Source: Alicyclobacillus pomorum DSM 14955
GTDB lineage: Bacteria > Bacillota > Bacilli > Alicyclobacillales > Alicyclobacillaceae
Reading direction: 5' to 3'
DNA: 64,000 bases
NCBI RefSeq assembly: GCF_000472905.1
Contig: NZ_AXAR01000015.1
Location: 17,607-81,606 of the forward strand
The notes under the pieces are model-generated. The model had not been told where the DNA came from. It saw only the letters and a program-made list of their open reading frames with translations, and made no database searches. A program made the position numbers and the translations under genes. Of the stretch, positions 7,350-15,609 are shown piece by piece. How positions within the stretch are numbered: position 1 is the stretch's first letter; each line of letters starts with the position of its first letter.

Positions 7350-8050
7350 GCAAGCATTTGCCGCCGACATCGAGTTTAAGTTCGAGTTCTCTGAAGCAAT
7401 ACTTGGACGATTATCGAGCGGTGTACATCAAGGGGAGCAATCAGCATACCGGGGCGGGCATTATAAAGGCAGTGAAAATGAAACATGGTTATCGCTTCGT
7501 GAAAGTGCGAGGTAAAGCGGTTGATGTGCAATCGTTCAAGGATCTATATGATAAGATCAAGGATGGAAGACCCCGTCGGTCCATCGTTGTCCAAAAAGCA
7601 ATCGATTTGGCCAGCATTAACGGGAGGCCTTTCTCCATTCGTCTCATGCTGATGAAGGACGGAAAAGAAAAATGGCAATACGCGGGAATGCTGGCGAAAG
7701 TAGCGGGAAAAGGTAGCGTCATCACCAATGTTCGGCGCGGCGGAGGTTATGCCGCGACAGTCGATGATGCTTTGGCCCAATCTTTAGGCTACGGCCGAAA
7801 ACGGATCGAGAAAGTGAAACGGAAGCTGATCAGCATTGGTTTTGAGATTGTTCGTCATGCAACGAAAAACGGTTACCGAACTCATGAAAGTGGAATAGAT
7901 TTATGCGTGGACAAAAAGGGATATATATGGATTATTGAAGTAAACCTTTTATATCCTTCGTACGGACTGTTTAATCGGCTCCAAGATAAAACATTCTACC
8001 GCAGGATTAAAAGTTTGGCAGCCGCTTACAGAAAGCATTCAAACAGCTAA
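7283..8050 (+). CDS. YheC/YheD-like ATP-grasp protein (short form)
   Basis: The protein has 255 residues. It shows the family plan: an N-terminal basic helix and LPPT turn, VYIKGSNQHTGAGI in the place of the first ATP loop (a Ser-Asn where others have a Pro), VVQKAIDLA, GRPFSIRLMLM, KVAGKGSVITNV, and the metal-binding GIDLCVDKKG with IWIIEVN and DKTFYRRI. The core is complete, so an active ATP-dependent ligase is likely, but the altered loop may change nucleotide binding. It follows the third copy of the promoter repeat that also precedes the two tiny membrane peptides. Start choice is uncertain because of the overlapping frame at 7152. Confidence 0.75.
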   Translation: MPSNGDPSKLELHRLYSKHPHLSKHLPPTSSLSSSSLKQYLDDYRAVYIKGSNQHTGAGIIKAVKMKHGYRFVKVRGKAVDVQSFKDLYDKIKDGRPRRSIVVQKAIDLASINGRPFSIRLMLMKDGKEKWQYAGMLAKVAGKGSVITNVRRGGGYAATVDDALAQSLGYGRKRIEKVKRKLISIGFEIVRHATKNGYRTHESGIDLCVDKKGYIWIIEVNLLYPSYGLFNRLQDKTFYRRIKSLAAAYRKHSNS

Positions 8051-8725
8051 CGGAACGATATTGAGGAACGGCAAATAATTTTGCACTTTCTGCAGTTGAA
8101 AAAAAGATAAAGATCGCTTCTCATCGGAATTTAAGATAATGGCGGTCTTTCGTACGAGCATTGGCTGGTATCTTTCAAGTCCGAGAGTTTTCCCTGGTAG
8201 GGCATTGACGCGGATTCTCTAGGTCCATACCGTGTTCGCTTAAAAAGATTTGTAAATGTTTGACCAATAGCACTGGATACGGAGCGGATCCAGGACCAAA
8301 TGGGGTTCTTAGCTGTGCAGGTTGACGCAACTCCAATTCTGAAAGCCCGCTTAAAAAAGGGCGAATACCTAGGTATCTTCAGCTCGAACTTGGCCGGCAA
8401 TTGGTGCACCCGAGATGGCTATCTTCTCTAGTCTGATAACCTCAATTACATTATCATCCTCTTAATATTACTGATACCCTTGGTATCTGGGTGGGACAAA
8501 TGTATCGTGGCGGTATCTGTCCAACGGCATTTGTACAAAATTTTCACATGAAACCAGGTGTTCTTTACCCTACCACCGTGATACCGCGGTCCCGCTTTGG
8601 TACAGTACCTTCATACATGCGGACGGAGCGGCCTCCTGAGCGACCGTTTTGGTTCTCTACGCCGTGTGTGCTGCCTCCAAATCGCACTCCATCGAATTCG
8701 GCGGGACCGCAGACTACCAACACAC
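8051..8725. other. region without a clear gene
   Basis: Open frames on both strands (for example 8131 to 8409 minus and 8491 to 8745 plus) lack ribosome sites and family features. A CCTAGGTATC-like word pair recurs near 8370 and 8480 but I see no clear function. Confidence 0.4.
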
Positions 8726-8824
8726 TCAAACCCGCTTGCGAATAAAACTGAACACGAAAAACATCAACAGAATGAAGACAACCAGAAATACGACAATGCA
8801 GCGTACGATGAAGGACATATCCAT
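8726..8824 (-). CDS. tiny membrane peptide, possibly spore-associated
   Basis: The peptide has 32 residues: MDMSFIVRC, a long Val/Phe/Leu helix, and the basic tail IRKRV. A strong AAGGAGGGG site lies 9 bp upstream of the ATG at 8824. A single membrane helix with little else is typical of YjcZ-like sporulation peptides and of the two peptides at 6570 and 6816, although the basic residues are here at the C-terminus. Nothing else in the stretch is convincing. Confidence 0.5.
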   Translation of the reverse strand: MDMSFIVRCIVVFLVVFILLMFFVFSFIRKRV

Positions 8825-9541
8825 CGGCGGTGACCCCTCCTTGGGTGCTCGCGTTATCGTTCACATCATCGGGTACTACCTACTATTCATAACAATGAAC
8901 GAGCTGTGCAGCTCATTTCTCAGAACTTTATTTAGCGTATGGAGGGAAATTCATCGTGAGACGGCTTGCACGGAGAGTCCACGACATCGTGGGTTGCATT
9001 GACAAGTCAGGCGTTCGTGAACTGAGCGGAGTCAGTCATCTTCTGGCCGAGTCTGCGTATCAGTTTCGCAAATTCCTGTGGTGTTAGTGATTGCTGCGGA
9101 GTCGTCATTCCGCGCTACGTCGCTGCCATGAGTATGGTGGCAGCACTCGTAATCGGTTCACCCACTCCCACGACGACATCACCAATCGTGACGATGGTAG
9201 TCTATAGATGACATTGTCGACTGGCCAGCTTATGTTCCATGGTAATGACCACTGTTCTTTCCTCCCGTATACTTTGTCTCCGCGCCCTCTACCGGCTCTC
9301 TGTTCGGCCCAGATCACGTACTGTCTCCAAGGCGCACTCAGAACAACTTAACTGAGCAGGTTTGTTTATGGGATTTCATAGAGCAGGATTTGAATTCTCT
9401 GATGGCCTTCTGAATCGTCGTCTGAACCCGCTCATACATGTCCAGCAGCTGCTGTAACTCCCACTTGTCCTCATCAAGTCCGATGATTACCAACGCTGCG
9501 ACTGGCCAGCTCAAAGAGCTCGATTGCCCTCCTGAGACCTC
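8825..9541. other. mostly non-coding stretch before kamA
   Basis: Apart from a possible small minus-strand gene at 9338 to 9514, no supported gene. Several frames of 70 to 117 codons lack ribosome sites. Confidence 0.4.
9338..9514 (-). CDS. possible small hypothetical protein
   Basis: A frame of about 58 residues begins at a TTG near 9514 with an AGGAGGGC site upstream. It has a plausible amphipathic part (LQQLLDMYERVQTTIQKAI) and a basic Cys-containing tail. No family recognised, and the non-standard start makes it uncertain. Confidence 0.25.
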   Translation of the reverse strand: MSWPVAALVIIGLDEDKWELQQLLDMYERVQTTIQKAIREFKSCSMKSHKQTCSVKLF

Positions 9542-9607
9542 AATGTAGGTGGTTGGCCGTATCAATCCCACCGCATACCGAATTAAATACGGTATCGGCT
9601 ACAAAAC
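9542..9607 (+). repeat. 66-bp leader shared with the ATP-grasp operon at 19 kb (copy 1)
   Basis: It aligns without gaps to 19034 to 19099 with 58 of 66 bases identical. It contains an imperfect dyad, CCGcATACCG and CGGTATCGG, around an AATTAAATA centre. It ends 16 bp before the kamA start. It may be an operator, promoter region or 5-prime RNA element. Confidence 0.8.
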
Positions 9608-9623
9608 GGGAGGTGTCCGTGTT

Positions 9624-10793
9624 ATGCCTGCAAAATATCTTACGAACTTAGATAAAATCCCCAATTTAACCGAAGGCGAAAAGGAAACATTGAAACACGT
9701 CACTGAAAAGTACGTTTTTCGTGTTAATGACTATTATTTAAGCCTGATTGACTGGTCGGATCCTGATGATCCATTGCGGAGACTAGTGATACCAGACTCG
9801 AGTGAACTTCTCGAATACGGTCGTTGGGATGCTTCTGATGAAGACACAAACTACGTTGTCAAGGGTTGCCAGCATAAATACAAAACTACAGCCCTGTTGA
9901 TCGTCTCAGAGGTATGTGGGGCATACTGTCGATTTTGTTTTAGAAAACGATTGTTTCGCTCAGACGTTAAAGAAGCGATGTCTGACGTTCGAGAAGGTCT
10001 TGATTACATCGAACGAACCCCTGAAATTAACAATGTCCTACTCACAGGTGGCGACCCATTAGCGTTAGCAACCAACAAGCTTCGTATGATTATTGAAAGG
10101 CTAAGGTCAATCGAACATGTCAAGATTATACGAATCGGTTCCAAAATGCTTGTATTCAATCCCATGAGAATCTACGAAGACCAAGAGCTTCTCGATTTGA
10201 TTCGCCAAAATTCTACAGAAGAGAAGCGAATCTACATTATGGCCCACGTTAACCATCCAAGAGAAATAACTAAGGAAGCCAGAAAGTGTTTCAAAGCCCT
10301 ACACGATGCAGGGGCTATCGTTGTCAATCAAACACCTGTGCTGAAAGGCATCAATGATGACCCAGCCGTACTTGGTGAATTGCTTGATCAACTGTCTTGG
10401 GCTGGGGTTACACCGTATTACTTCTTTGTTAACAGACCCGTTGCCGGAAACAGCGGATTTGTGCTCACACTTGAAGAAGTGTATCGAATCGTTGAGCAAG
10501 CAAAATCAAGAACTTCAGGTCTAGGTAAGCGTGTCAAGCTTTGTATGAGCCATACTTCCGGAAAAATCGAGATTCTTGCGGTTGACAATGGAAAGGCTTA
10601 TCTGAAGTATCATCAGTCGAGAAACGAGGAGTATGGAGAATTTTTGATTTTGGACTGTCCAAAAGGTGCCACATGGTTTGATGATTTGCCAGGTAACGAA
10701 CAGTATTGGACGAAGCCTGTTAAGAAAGCGGAAGATGTCATATCCGTCAACAAGATGCCAGATATTCCACAGAAGAATAATAGATTAGGCTAA
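9624..10793 (+). CDS. KamA-family radical SAM 2,3-aminomutase, altered substrate site
   Basis: The protein has 389 residues from the ATG at 9624, which has GGGAGGTG upstream. It has the radical SAM cluster motif CGAYCRFCF (Cys 98, 102, 105), TGGDPL for SAM binding, and the lysine that would bind PLP (Lys 314). The family moves an amino group from C2 to C3 of an amino acid. In the clostridial lysine enzyme, two Asp (Asp293 and Asp330) bind the substrate side chain; here the aligned positions appear to be Arg 271 (in PYYFFVNRP) and Ser 309. The glutamate enzyme also lacks the two Asp. So this is probably not a lysine aminomutase, and an acidic substrate such as glutamate is possible. An ATP-grasp gene follows 45 bp downstream, suggesting that the beta-amino acid is then ligated. 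Confidence 0.85.
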   Translation: MPAKYLTNLDKIPNLTEGEKETLKHVTEKYVFRVNDYYLSLIDWSDPDDPLRRLVIPDSSELLEYGRWDASDEDTNYVVKGCQHKYKTTALLIVSEVCGAYCRFCFRKRLFRSDVKEAMSDVREGLDYIERTPEINNVLLTGGDPLALATNKLRMIIERLRSIEHVKIIRIGSKMLVFNPMRIYEDQELLDLIRQNSTEEKRIYIMAHVNHPREITKEARKCFKALHDAGAIVVNQTPVLKGINDDPAVLGELLDQLSWAGVTPYYFFVNRPVAGNSGFVLTLEEVYRIVEQAKSRTSGLGKRVKLCMSHTSGKIEILAVDNGKAYLKYHQSRNEEYGEFLILDCPKGATWFDDLPGNEQYWTKPVKKAEDVISVNKMPDIPQKNNRLG

Positions 10794-10838
10794 AACCGCT
10801 ATTGTCATTCGACCCAAATACAATGAGGGGTGCTTATA

Positions 10839-12086
10839 GTGGATAAAAAAGGTGTAAATTCTAGATCACGTAAGCCAATTGTCGGTGTACTCGTAGCCAA
10901 TACAATGACCCGGCTATTAAATGCACAAAATCGTCGCTTTTGGTCTTACATCCGATTTGCGATGCTTGTCAAAGCAAATAAGGAAGCAAAGGATACCGTC
11001 TACATTTTTTCACCAGAAGATGTAAATTTATCTCGTGAAAGAGTAAGAGGGACGTATTTCAATACAGCAAAAAGGAGATGGGAAAAGAAAGATTTTCCGC
11101 TCCCAGATGTATTATATGTTCGAGGTGGTGTGAGGCACGGGGCTTCGTTTAGAAATATTCTGAAAGAATTCCGGAGAATGGGCATCAAAAGAATTAACCC
11201 TATATACGCATTCGATAAATGGGATCTTTATCAAAAATTAAGTCAAGACGAAAACGTACGCCCATTTTTACCCTATACCGAGCGTCTTGAAAATATAGAT
11301 GACTTAAAAAACGTACTCCAAAATCGAAATGAAATCTATATAAAGGGGTGTCGTGGAAGTCGCGGAAAGACGGTTATGCGAGTTGTTAAACTACCCCAAG
11401 GCGGTTATGAGTACAGCTATTTTGGAGAGAAATTGGTTCGTAAAGAAGTGAATAATATAGAAGATCTATTGCTTGCTGTAAGAACATTTTTGGGGTCCCG
11501 AAGAATTATTGTTCAGCAGGCGATTGATTTATTAAGAGCAGATCAAGATAGTATTGTAGACTTTCGTGCTGAGGTGCAGAGAAACAAAAAAGGTGAAATA
11601 GAAATTGTCGGAATTCCCATTCGCGTTGGACAACGCCATTCCCCCATTACTATTCATTCTTCCGCATTTAAATTTGACGATTATTTAGGTAAATTATTGC
11701 CTCAGTATTCGTCAAGTCAGCTCGATGGACTGAAAGATAAAATAAGGAATTTTTTAGTATCTGTATATTCAAGTGTTGAAAAAGCGTATGGGAAGTTTGG
11801 TGAAATTGGTATAGACTTCGGTTTGGATAGAGACGGAGCTATATGGTTGATCGAATGTAACGCTAAATCTGCAAAAGTTTCGATAAGAAAAGCCTATGGT
11901 ACAGAAACGCTACGAAAAACTTATTTAAATCCTTTACAATATGCAAAGATATTGGCACGAAAATCGAGTCCATCTCGCGTTCGCACTAGAAAGTATGCCA
12001 AGAAACGAACACTTGACAGGCGAACTATAGGTAAAGTGGCCGCGTACAAGACAAATCAATATTCGAGGAAGACTGCTAGGCAGTAA
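10839..12086 (+). CDS. YheC/YheD-family ATP-grasp protein, full length
   Basis: The protein has 415 residues from the GTG at 10839, with GAGGGG 8 bp upstream. Unlike the five short paralogues, it keeps the N-terminal YheC/D domain (GVLVANTMTRLL, VLYVRGGVRHG) before the ATP-grasp part (IYIKGCRGSRGKTVMRV, IVQQAIDLL, DFRAEVQRN, GIDFGLDRDG with IWLIECN). The C-terminal 50 residues are strongly basic. Bacillus YheC and YheD are spore-coat-associated ATP-grasp proteins. The gene lies 45 bp after kamA on the same strand, probably one operon. It is visibly richer in A and T than the core genes, a sign of transfer. Confidence 0.85.
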   Translation: MDKKGVNSRSRKPIVGVLVANTMTRLLNAQNRRFWSYIRFAMLVKANKEAKDTVYIFSPEDVNLSRERVRGTYFNTAKRRWEKKDFPLPDVLYVRGGVRHGASFRNILKEFRRMGIKRINPIYAFDKWDLYQKLSQDENVRPFLPYTERLENIDDLKNVLQNRNEIYIKGCRGSRGKTVMRVVKLPQGGYEYSYFGEKLVRKEVNNIEDLLLAVRTFLGSRRIIVQQAIDLLRADQDSIVDFRAEVQRNKKGEIEIVGIPIRVGQRHSPITIHSSAFKFDDYLGKLLPQYSSSQLDGLKDKIRNFLVSVYSSVEKAYGKFGEIGIDFGLDRDGAIWLIECNAKSAKVSIRKAYGTETLRKTYLNPLQYAKILARKSSPSRVRTRKYAKKRTLDRRTIGKVAAYKTNQYSRKTARQ

Positions 12087-12656
12087 CTGTACTTGCCTTT
12101 TTTACAGATTTCTCGATATAGGACAGCATCGGCACAAGGAATGGTGATTGTCAATAGCCAATGTATTTTTGCCAAAAGTGGTCAGTTAATACCCTTAATG
12201 AGGGCCTTATCGTGCTCTTCGCAGATTTTGGTGATGGCCTTTTCCGTATTATATTTTTCTCTGGATCTATGCTCGATGTACACCTTTGTGGAATATTTGG
12301 ATCAGCATGGGGATTTGGCGAAATCCCTTTGCGGTCCGGAATTTTTCTCAGCCTCGAGGAGGCCTGCCACAGCCCATCGCAGTACCTACGTACCATTCTG
12401 CCAGCGCTTCGGCTGGCCATCCGACTTTTGCATTGTCCCAGATTTGCAGTGCAGGGACATTCGTCGTCATGAGCTTCAAAGATATTGGGCTTGCAGGGAT
12501 ATTTCTGTGTCGCCTTCGGATACTTTTAATGGGACTTCTGGCGCGTGTACGTAGTGTCCAATCAACTCATGATCTTCGTGCCGCAAACGCCTTCCACGTG
12601 CTTACCGGACCCCCACTGTTCAGCTTCAATAACCACAAGCTTTTTTCGATACTTTT
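12087..12656 (-). pseudogene. degenerate phage-type gene downstream of phoH-like gene
   Basis: Read on the minus strand, pieces of a common phage protein family appear in different frames: KLVVIEAEQWGSGKH near 12620 and KYPCKPNIFEAHDDE near 12490 (phage homologues read VxAxQW and YPCKPDIFEATY). Stops and frame changes lie between, so the gene is broken. The rest down to 12087 gives no readable gene. Together with the PhoH-like gene upstream it looks like a prophage scrap. Confidence 0.5.
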
Positions 12657-13418
12657 CTAAATCTCCTCCAAACTTGTCCAGATTTCGTCCGCGTGGCGGC
12701 TAATTTCGCCGCGGTAGTCGTTAATAAGAGTACATGTAACTGCCCACGGCTTCTTGCTCATGTGATACGCGAAGGCTTGAAAAACGTTGTAGTCCAAGCG
12801 TTTACTACGCCAATGCTTCTTGTTGTCTTGTTGCCCGGAGTGGCCGATGATGACCACTCTGCAATTTGATGTGTGGACTCGCGTAATACAGAGTAGCATG
12901 TCTTCGATTTCACGTGCGTTCTGAGCCTCGTCAATGATAACGAATGCATCCTCAATGTTAGTTCCGCGCATAGCCCGGTCAGTTATGAGTTCGATGTGCC
13001 CGTTATTCCTTAACTGAATGTACTGGTATTCCGAAATCCCCAGCTCCGTCAAAGAATCGAGGAATGGTTGATACAGGCCACGTTCTTTCTCTTCCGGGGT
13101 CGCATTTCCCGGCAGAAATCCTTCCTTGAGGAAGCGGTCATCGACATAGCGAACATATATAAGCTTCTGACATTCGTTCTTAGACAAACCCTCTAACCCA
13201 ACCATTACTGCGATTGTCGTTTTGCCTGTCCCAGATTTTGCATCACAGAAAGTAACTGGGGTGGCTCGCATGGACTTCGCGTAAGCCCGTTGGTGCTCGT
13301 CCATTACCGAATACAGGTTAGTCTCAATCTTAAGCATACTCAACGGATCTGTGCATGCTTGCTGCTGTTGCCTTTTCCCCATCAGGCTCATCCTCTCGTA
13401 TGCGCTACATTCGGCCAT
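12657..13418 (-). CDS. PhoH-like ATPase, phage type
   Basis: The frame has 253 residues; a start at a later Met (for example MLKIETNLYSVM) is equally possible. Walker A is AKSGTGKTTIA and Walker B is AFVIIDEAQN, both standard for the PhoH family, with a Ser/Thr-rich sensor region (VVIIGHSGQQ). Phage PhoH-like proteins are small P-loop ATPases or helicase-like proteins of unclear role. It is followed by remnants of a typical phage gene, so I regard both as left over from a prophage. The protein itself appears intact. No link to the neighbouring phosphonate genes is seen. Confidence 0.75.
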   Translation of the reverse strand: MAECSAYERMSLMGKRQQQQACTDPLSMLKIETNLYSVMDEHQRAYAKSMRATPVTFCDAKSGTGKTTIAVMVGLEGLSKNECQKLIYVRYVDDRFLKEGFLPGNATPEEKERGLYQPFLDSLTELGISEYQYIQLRNNGHIELITDRAMRGTNIEDAFVIIDEAQNAREIEDMLLCITRVHTSNCRVVIIGHSGQQDNKKHWRSKRLDYNVFQAFAYHMSKKPWAVTCTLINDYRGEISRHADEIWTSLEEI

Positions 13419-13725
13419 GACTGTAACTTTTCTCCCAGTAACCTACACCTCTTGTAATCAGTCTGGCGTTCATTCAATATTGTTGTTCGCAGTGTACCTA
13501 TTCTTTGAAGGTACTGTCTGTAAACCAAGATATTAAACATCGGGTCAGACATGCTATATTCACCTCCCAAACTTGCTGTATCTGCTGCTACGGTTCAAAA
13601 ATGGAGCCAGGACAACGAGGTTTTTGAAATGTTTCCGTATATTCGTAATTGCACCGACGCAGGATTATTGGATGAACCTACGTGTACCACAGATTCGTCA
13701 CGATTAGATAGAAGAGATATGTTTT
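13419..13725. other. intergenic stretch between phoH-like gene and phosphonate operon
   Basis: Open frames here (13388 to 13570 minus, 13551 to 13784 plus) have no ribosome site or family sequence. It is the downstream end of the phosphonate operon; I see no strong terminator hairpin. Confidence 0.35.
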
Positions 13726-14484
13726 TTATCGAATTGCTAACCCTTTATGTTTCAAAATTCGACGATACATTGTCCGGTCCTTGAGTTTACGGAAATGGGA
13801 AAGCATTGGTTTTAAATTCGCTTCAATGATCCAAACGCGACCTTCCTGATCTAGTCCCATATCAAATCCAAAAATACGTTGGTTTGAATATAATTTTCTT
13901 TTACTCAGTATCCTGGCTGATAGTAAAGCAACCGTCTCTATTTCAGATAGTAAGGACCGCCGGGAATGCAGTTTTATTGAAGAACTTTGAATGGCGGTTT
14001 TCACCGGAAGCACAGTACCTCCGCTTCTTGTAATGTTAGTGACGACGTAACCTTTACCTGCCACTTTGGCAACTTTACCGGTCACTTTCCATGAATCGGA
14101 TTTTCCTCTGCGCTGCACGATAACCCGTATATCAAAAGGATGGTCGTTGACTTTAGCCAGATGAACCCGGCGTTGAACGATGTAGCTGCGAGACTCGATC
14201 TTCCCGTTTAAATAATCGAATACCTCTTTCTTCCCGTGTACAAATGTTCTTATCTTCTCACAGTGTATTAGGTATTCGTCATGGCCTACCGAAGATAGTC
14301 GAAACACCCCTGCCCCGCGACTGCCGTAGACAGGTTTAAGGATTACATCACCATATTGGTTCATACACTTCCATAAAGCTTTTTGCGTGAACAATCGCGT
14401 TTTCGGTATATGAGGCCTTAGCCCTTCAGATCCACTCATGAACGTGTACTTTGTCCATTTGCTGCGCATGTACGACGTACTCAT
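13726..14484 (-). CDS. YheC/YheD-like ATP-grasp protein, fourth gene of the phosphonate operon
   Basis: The protein has 252 residues with a GAAGGGTG site before the ATG. ATP-grasp signatures are ILKPVYGSRGAGV, IVQRRVHLA, HPFDIRVIVQRRG, KVTGKVAKVAGKGYVVTNI and the metal site FGFDMGLDQEG with VWIIEANLKP (Glu near 221). It starts 4 bp after the phnW stop, so it is translated with the aminoethylphosphonate genes. That makes a ligase that attaches aminoethylphosphonate, or a product of it, to a carboxylate the simplest reading. The close paralogue at 3150 follows a phnW remnant, confirming the link. The acceptor is unknown; a spore polymer or peptide is inferred from the YheC/D family only. Confidence 0.85.
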   Translation of the reverse strand: MSTSYMRSKWTKYTFMSGSEGLRPHIPKTRLFTQKALWKCMNQYGDVILKPVYGSRGAGVFRLSSVGHDEYLIHCEKIRTFVHGKKEVFDYLNGKIESRSYIVQRRVHLAKVNDHPFDIRVIVQRRGKSDSWKVTGKVAKVAGKGYVVTNITRSGGTVLPVKTAIQSSSIKLHSRRSLLSEIETVALLSARILSKRKLYSNQRIFGFDMGLDQEGRVWIIEANLKPMLSHFRKLKDRTMYRRILKHKGLAIR

Positions 14485-14487
14485 CGA

Positions 14488-15609
14488 TCACCCTTCTTTC
14501 ACAAGGAAGTCTATACTCCAAAGGTACTTTCCAAGCACCTCCAAAAACTCTTCAATATCTTTGCAAGTAATATCTCCGATATTCGCGATTCGGAAAGTTG
14601 GTAACTCCTCAAGTTTACCTGGGTAGATCGTGAAGCCTCTCTCGTAAAAATAGTCGTGCATGACATGAAAATCGTAGCCGTCGCACTTCGGCTCAACGAT
14701 GGAAGTAACGAGCTTGGAATGATGTTCCACAGGCACGATATGTTTTAATCCCAATCGCTGAATACCGCTAATCAAACCTTCCCATGATTTTACATATCTT
14801 GCATATCTCCCTTCTATACCCTCCTGCTTTAATTCCACTATCGCTTGCTGGAGTGCGTAAAAGGTCTGTACGGGCGGGGTGAACCTCATTTGTCGAGTTT
14901 CCGAAAAATACTTATATTGAGCATACAGATTGAGATAGTAGTTCTTTGGTTTCTGTTCACCCAAGCTTTCCAATCTCCGTTTATTTGCGATGACAAAGGA
15001 GATCCCAGGCAATCCTTGAAGGTTTTTATTGGAGCTTGCCGCCAAGTAACTTATATTCATTTCCTTCGTCCGGATGGGAATGGCCGCGAATGAACTGATA
15101 GCGTCCACAATCAGATCAATCTGATACCTTCTGCATGTCTCCCCGATGGATTCAATGTCGTTCAACAGGCCGGTCGTCGTCTCATGATGAACTACAGCGA
15201 GATAGGATATTTTGCTGTGGAATTTCTTAATGAAAGTTTCCAACTCTTCACAGTCTATTGGAGTTTGCGGCGAGCTTGTGAATTCATAAAAATTCAGCCC
15301 ATACACGTTCGCAATTTCACACATGCGCTTCCCGTAAGCTCCATTATTGATGATAATCACAGCATCTTTACCCACTACAGAGCTTAATATGGACTCCACC
15401 GCTGCTGTGCCTGAACCGCCGAACATGACGGTGGCGTAATGTTCCGGTTCGGCAACCAAACGGGTCAGCTCTTCGGCGATGTGTTCCATCAGACGCCCAA
15501 ATTCCTTTTCACGTGGGCAAATATCTGGGACCACTTGAGCGAATTTCACGCAATCCGTAGTAGTCGCAGGACCGGGTGTAAGTAATATGTTTCTTTTTAC
15601 GGTTCGCAT
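14488..15609 (-). CDS. phnW: 2-aminoethylphosphonate:pyruvate aminotransferase
   Basis: The protein has 373 residues. The N-terminus LLTPGPATTT, the DAISSFAAIPI segment with its PLP-contacting Asp, and SSNKNLQG with the PLP lysine (Lys 195) are those of PhnW. The enzyme interconverts phosphonoacetaldehyde and 2-aminoethylphosphonate with alanine/pyruvate. Here it should act in synthesis, because it follows PEP mutase and phosphonopyruvate decarboxylase in one operon (it overlaps the decarboxylase by 13 bp), and no phosphonatase or C-P lyase gene is present in the window. Length is normal. Confidence 0.93.
   Translation of the reverse strand: MRTVKRNILLTPGPATTTDCVKFAQVVPDICPREKEFGRLMEHIAEELTRLVAEPEHYATVMFGGSGTAAVESILSSVVGKDAVIIINNGAYGKRMCEIANVYGLNFYEFTSSPQTPIDCEELETFIKKFHSKISYLAVVHHETTTGLLNDIESIGETCRRYQIDLIVDAISSFAAIPIRTKEMNISYLAASSNKNLQGLPGISFVIANKRRLESLGEQKPKNYYLNLYAQYKYFSETRQMRFTPPVQTFYALQQAIVELKQEGIEGRYARYVKSWEGLISGIQRLGLKHIVPVEHHSKLVTSIVEPKCDGYDFHVMHDYFYERGFTIYPGKLEELPTFRIANIGDITCKDIEEFLEVLGKYLWSIDFLVKEG

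Noticed and set aside
8491-9002. Several plus-strand frames of 78 to 117 codons
   Set aside because: They run against the better supported small peptide at 8726 to 8824 and lack ribosome sites.
9624-10793. Naming the gene lysine 2,3-aminomutase
   Set aside because: The residues that recognise the lysine side chain appear to be replaced by Arg and Ser, so only the family name is safe.
12093-12660. Plus-strand frames of 103 to 153 codons
   Set aside because: The minus strand of the same stretch carries fragments of a phage gene family; the plus frames show nothing known.
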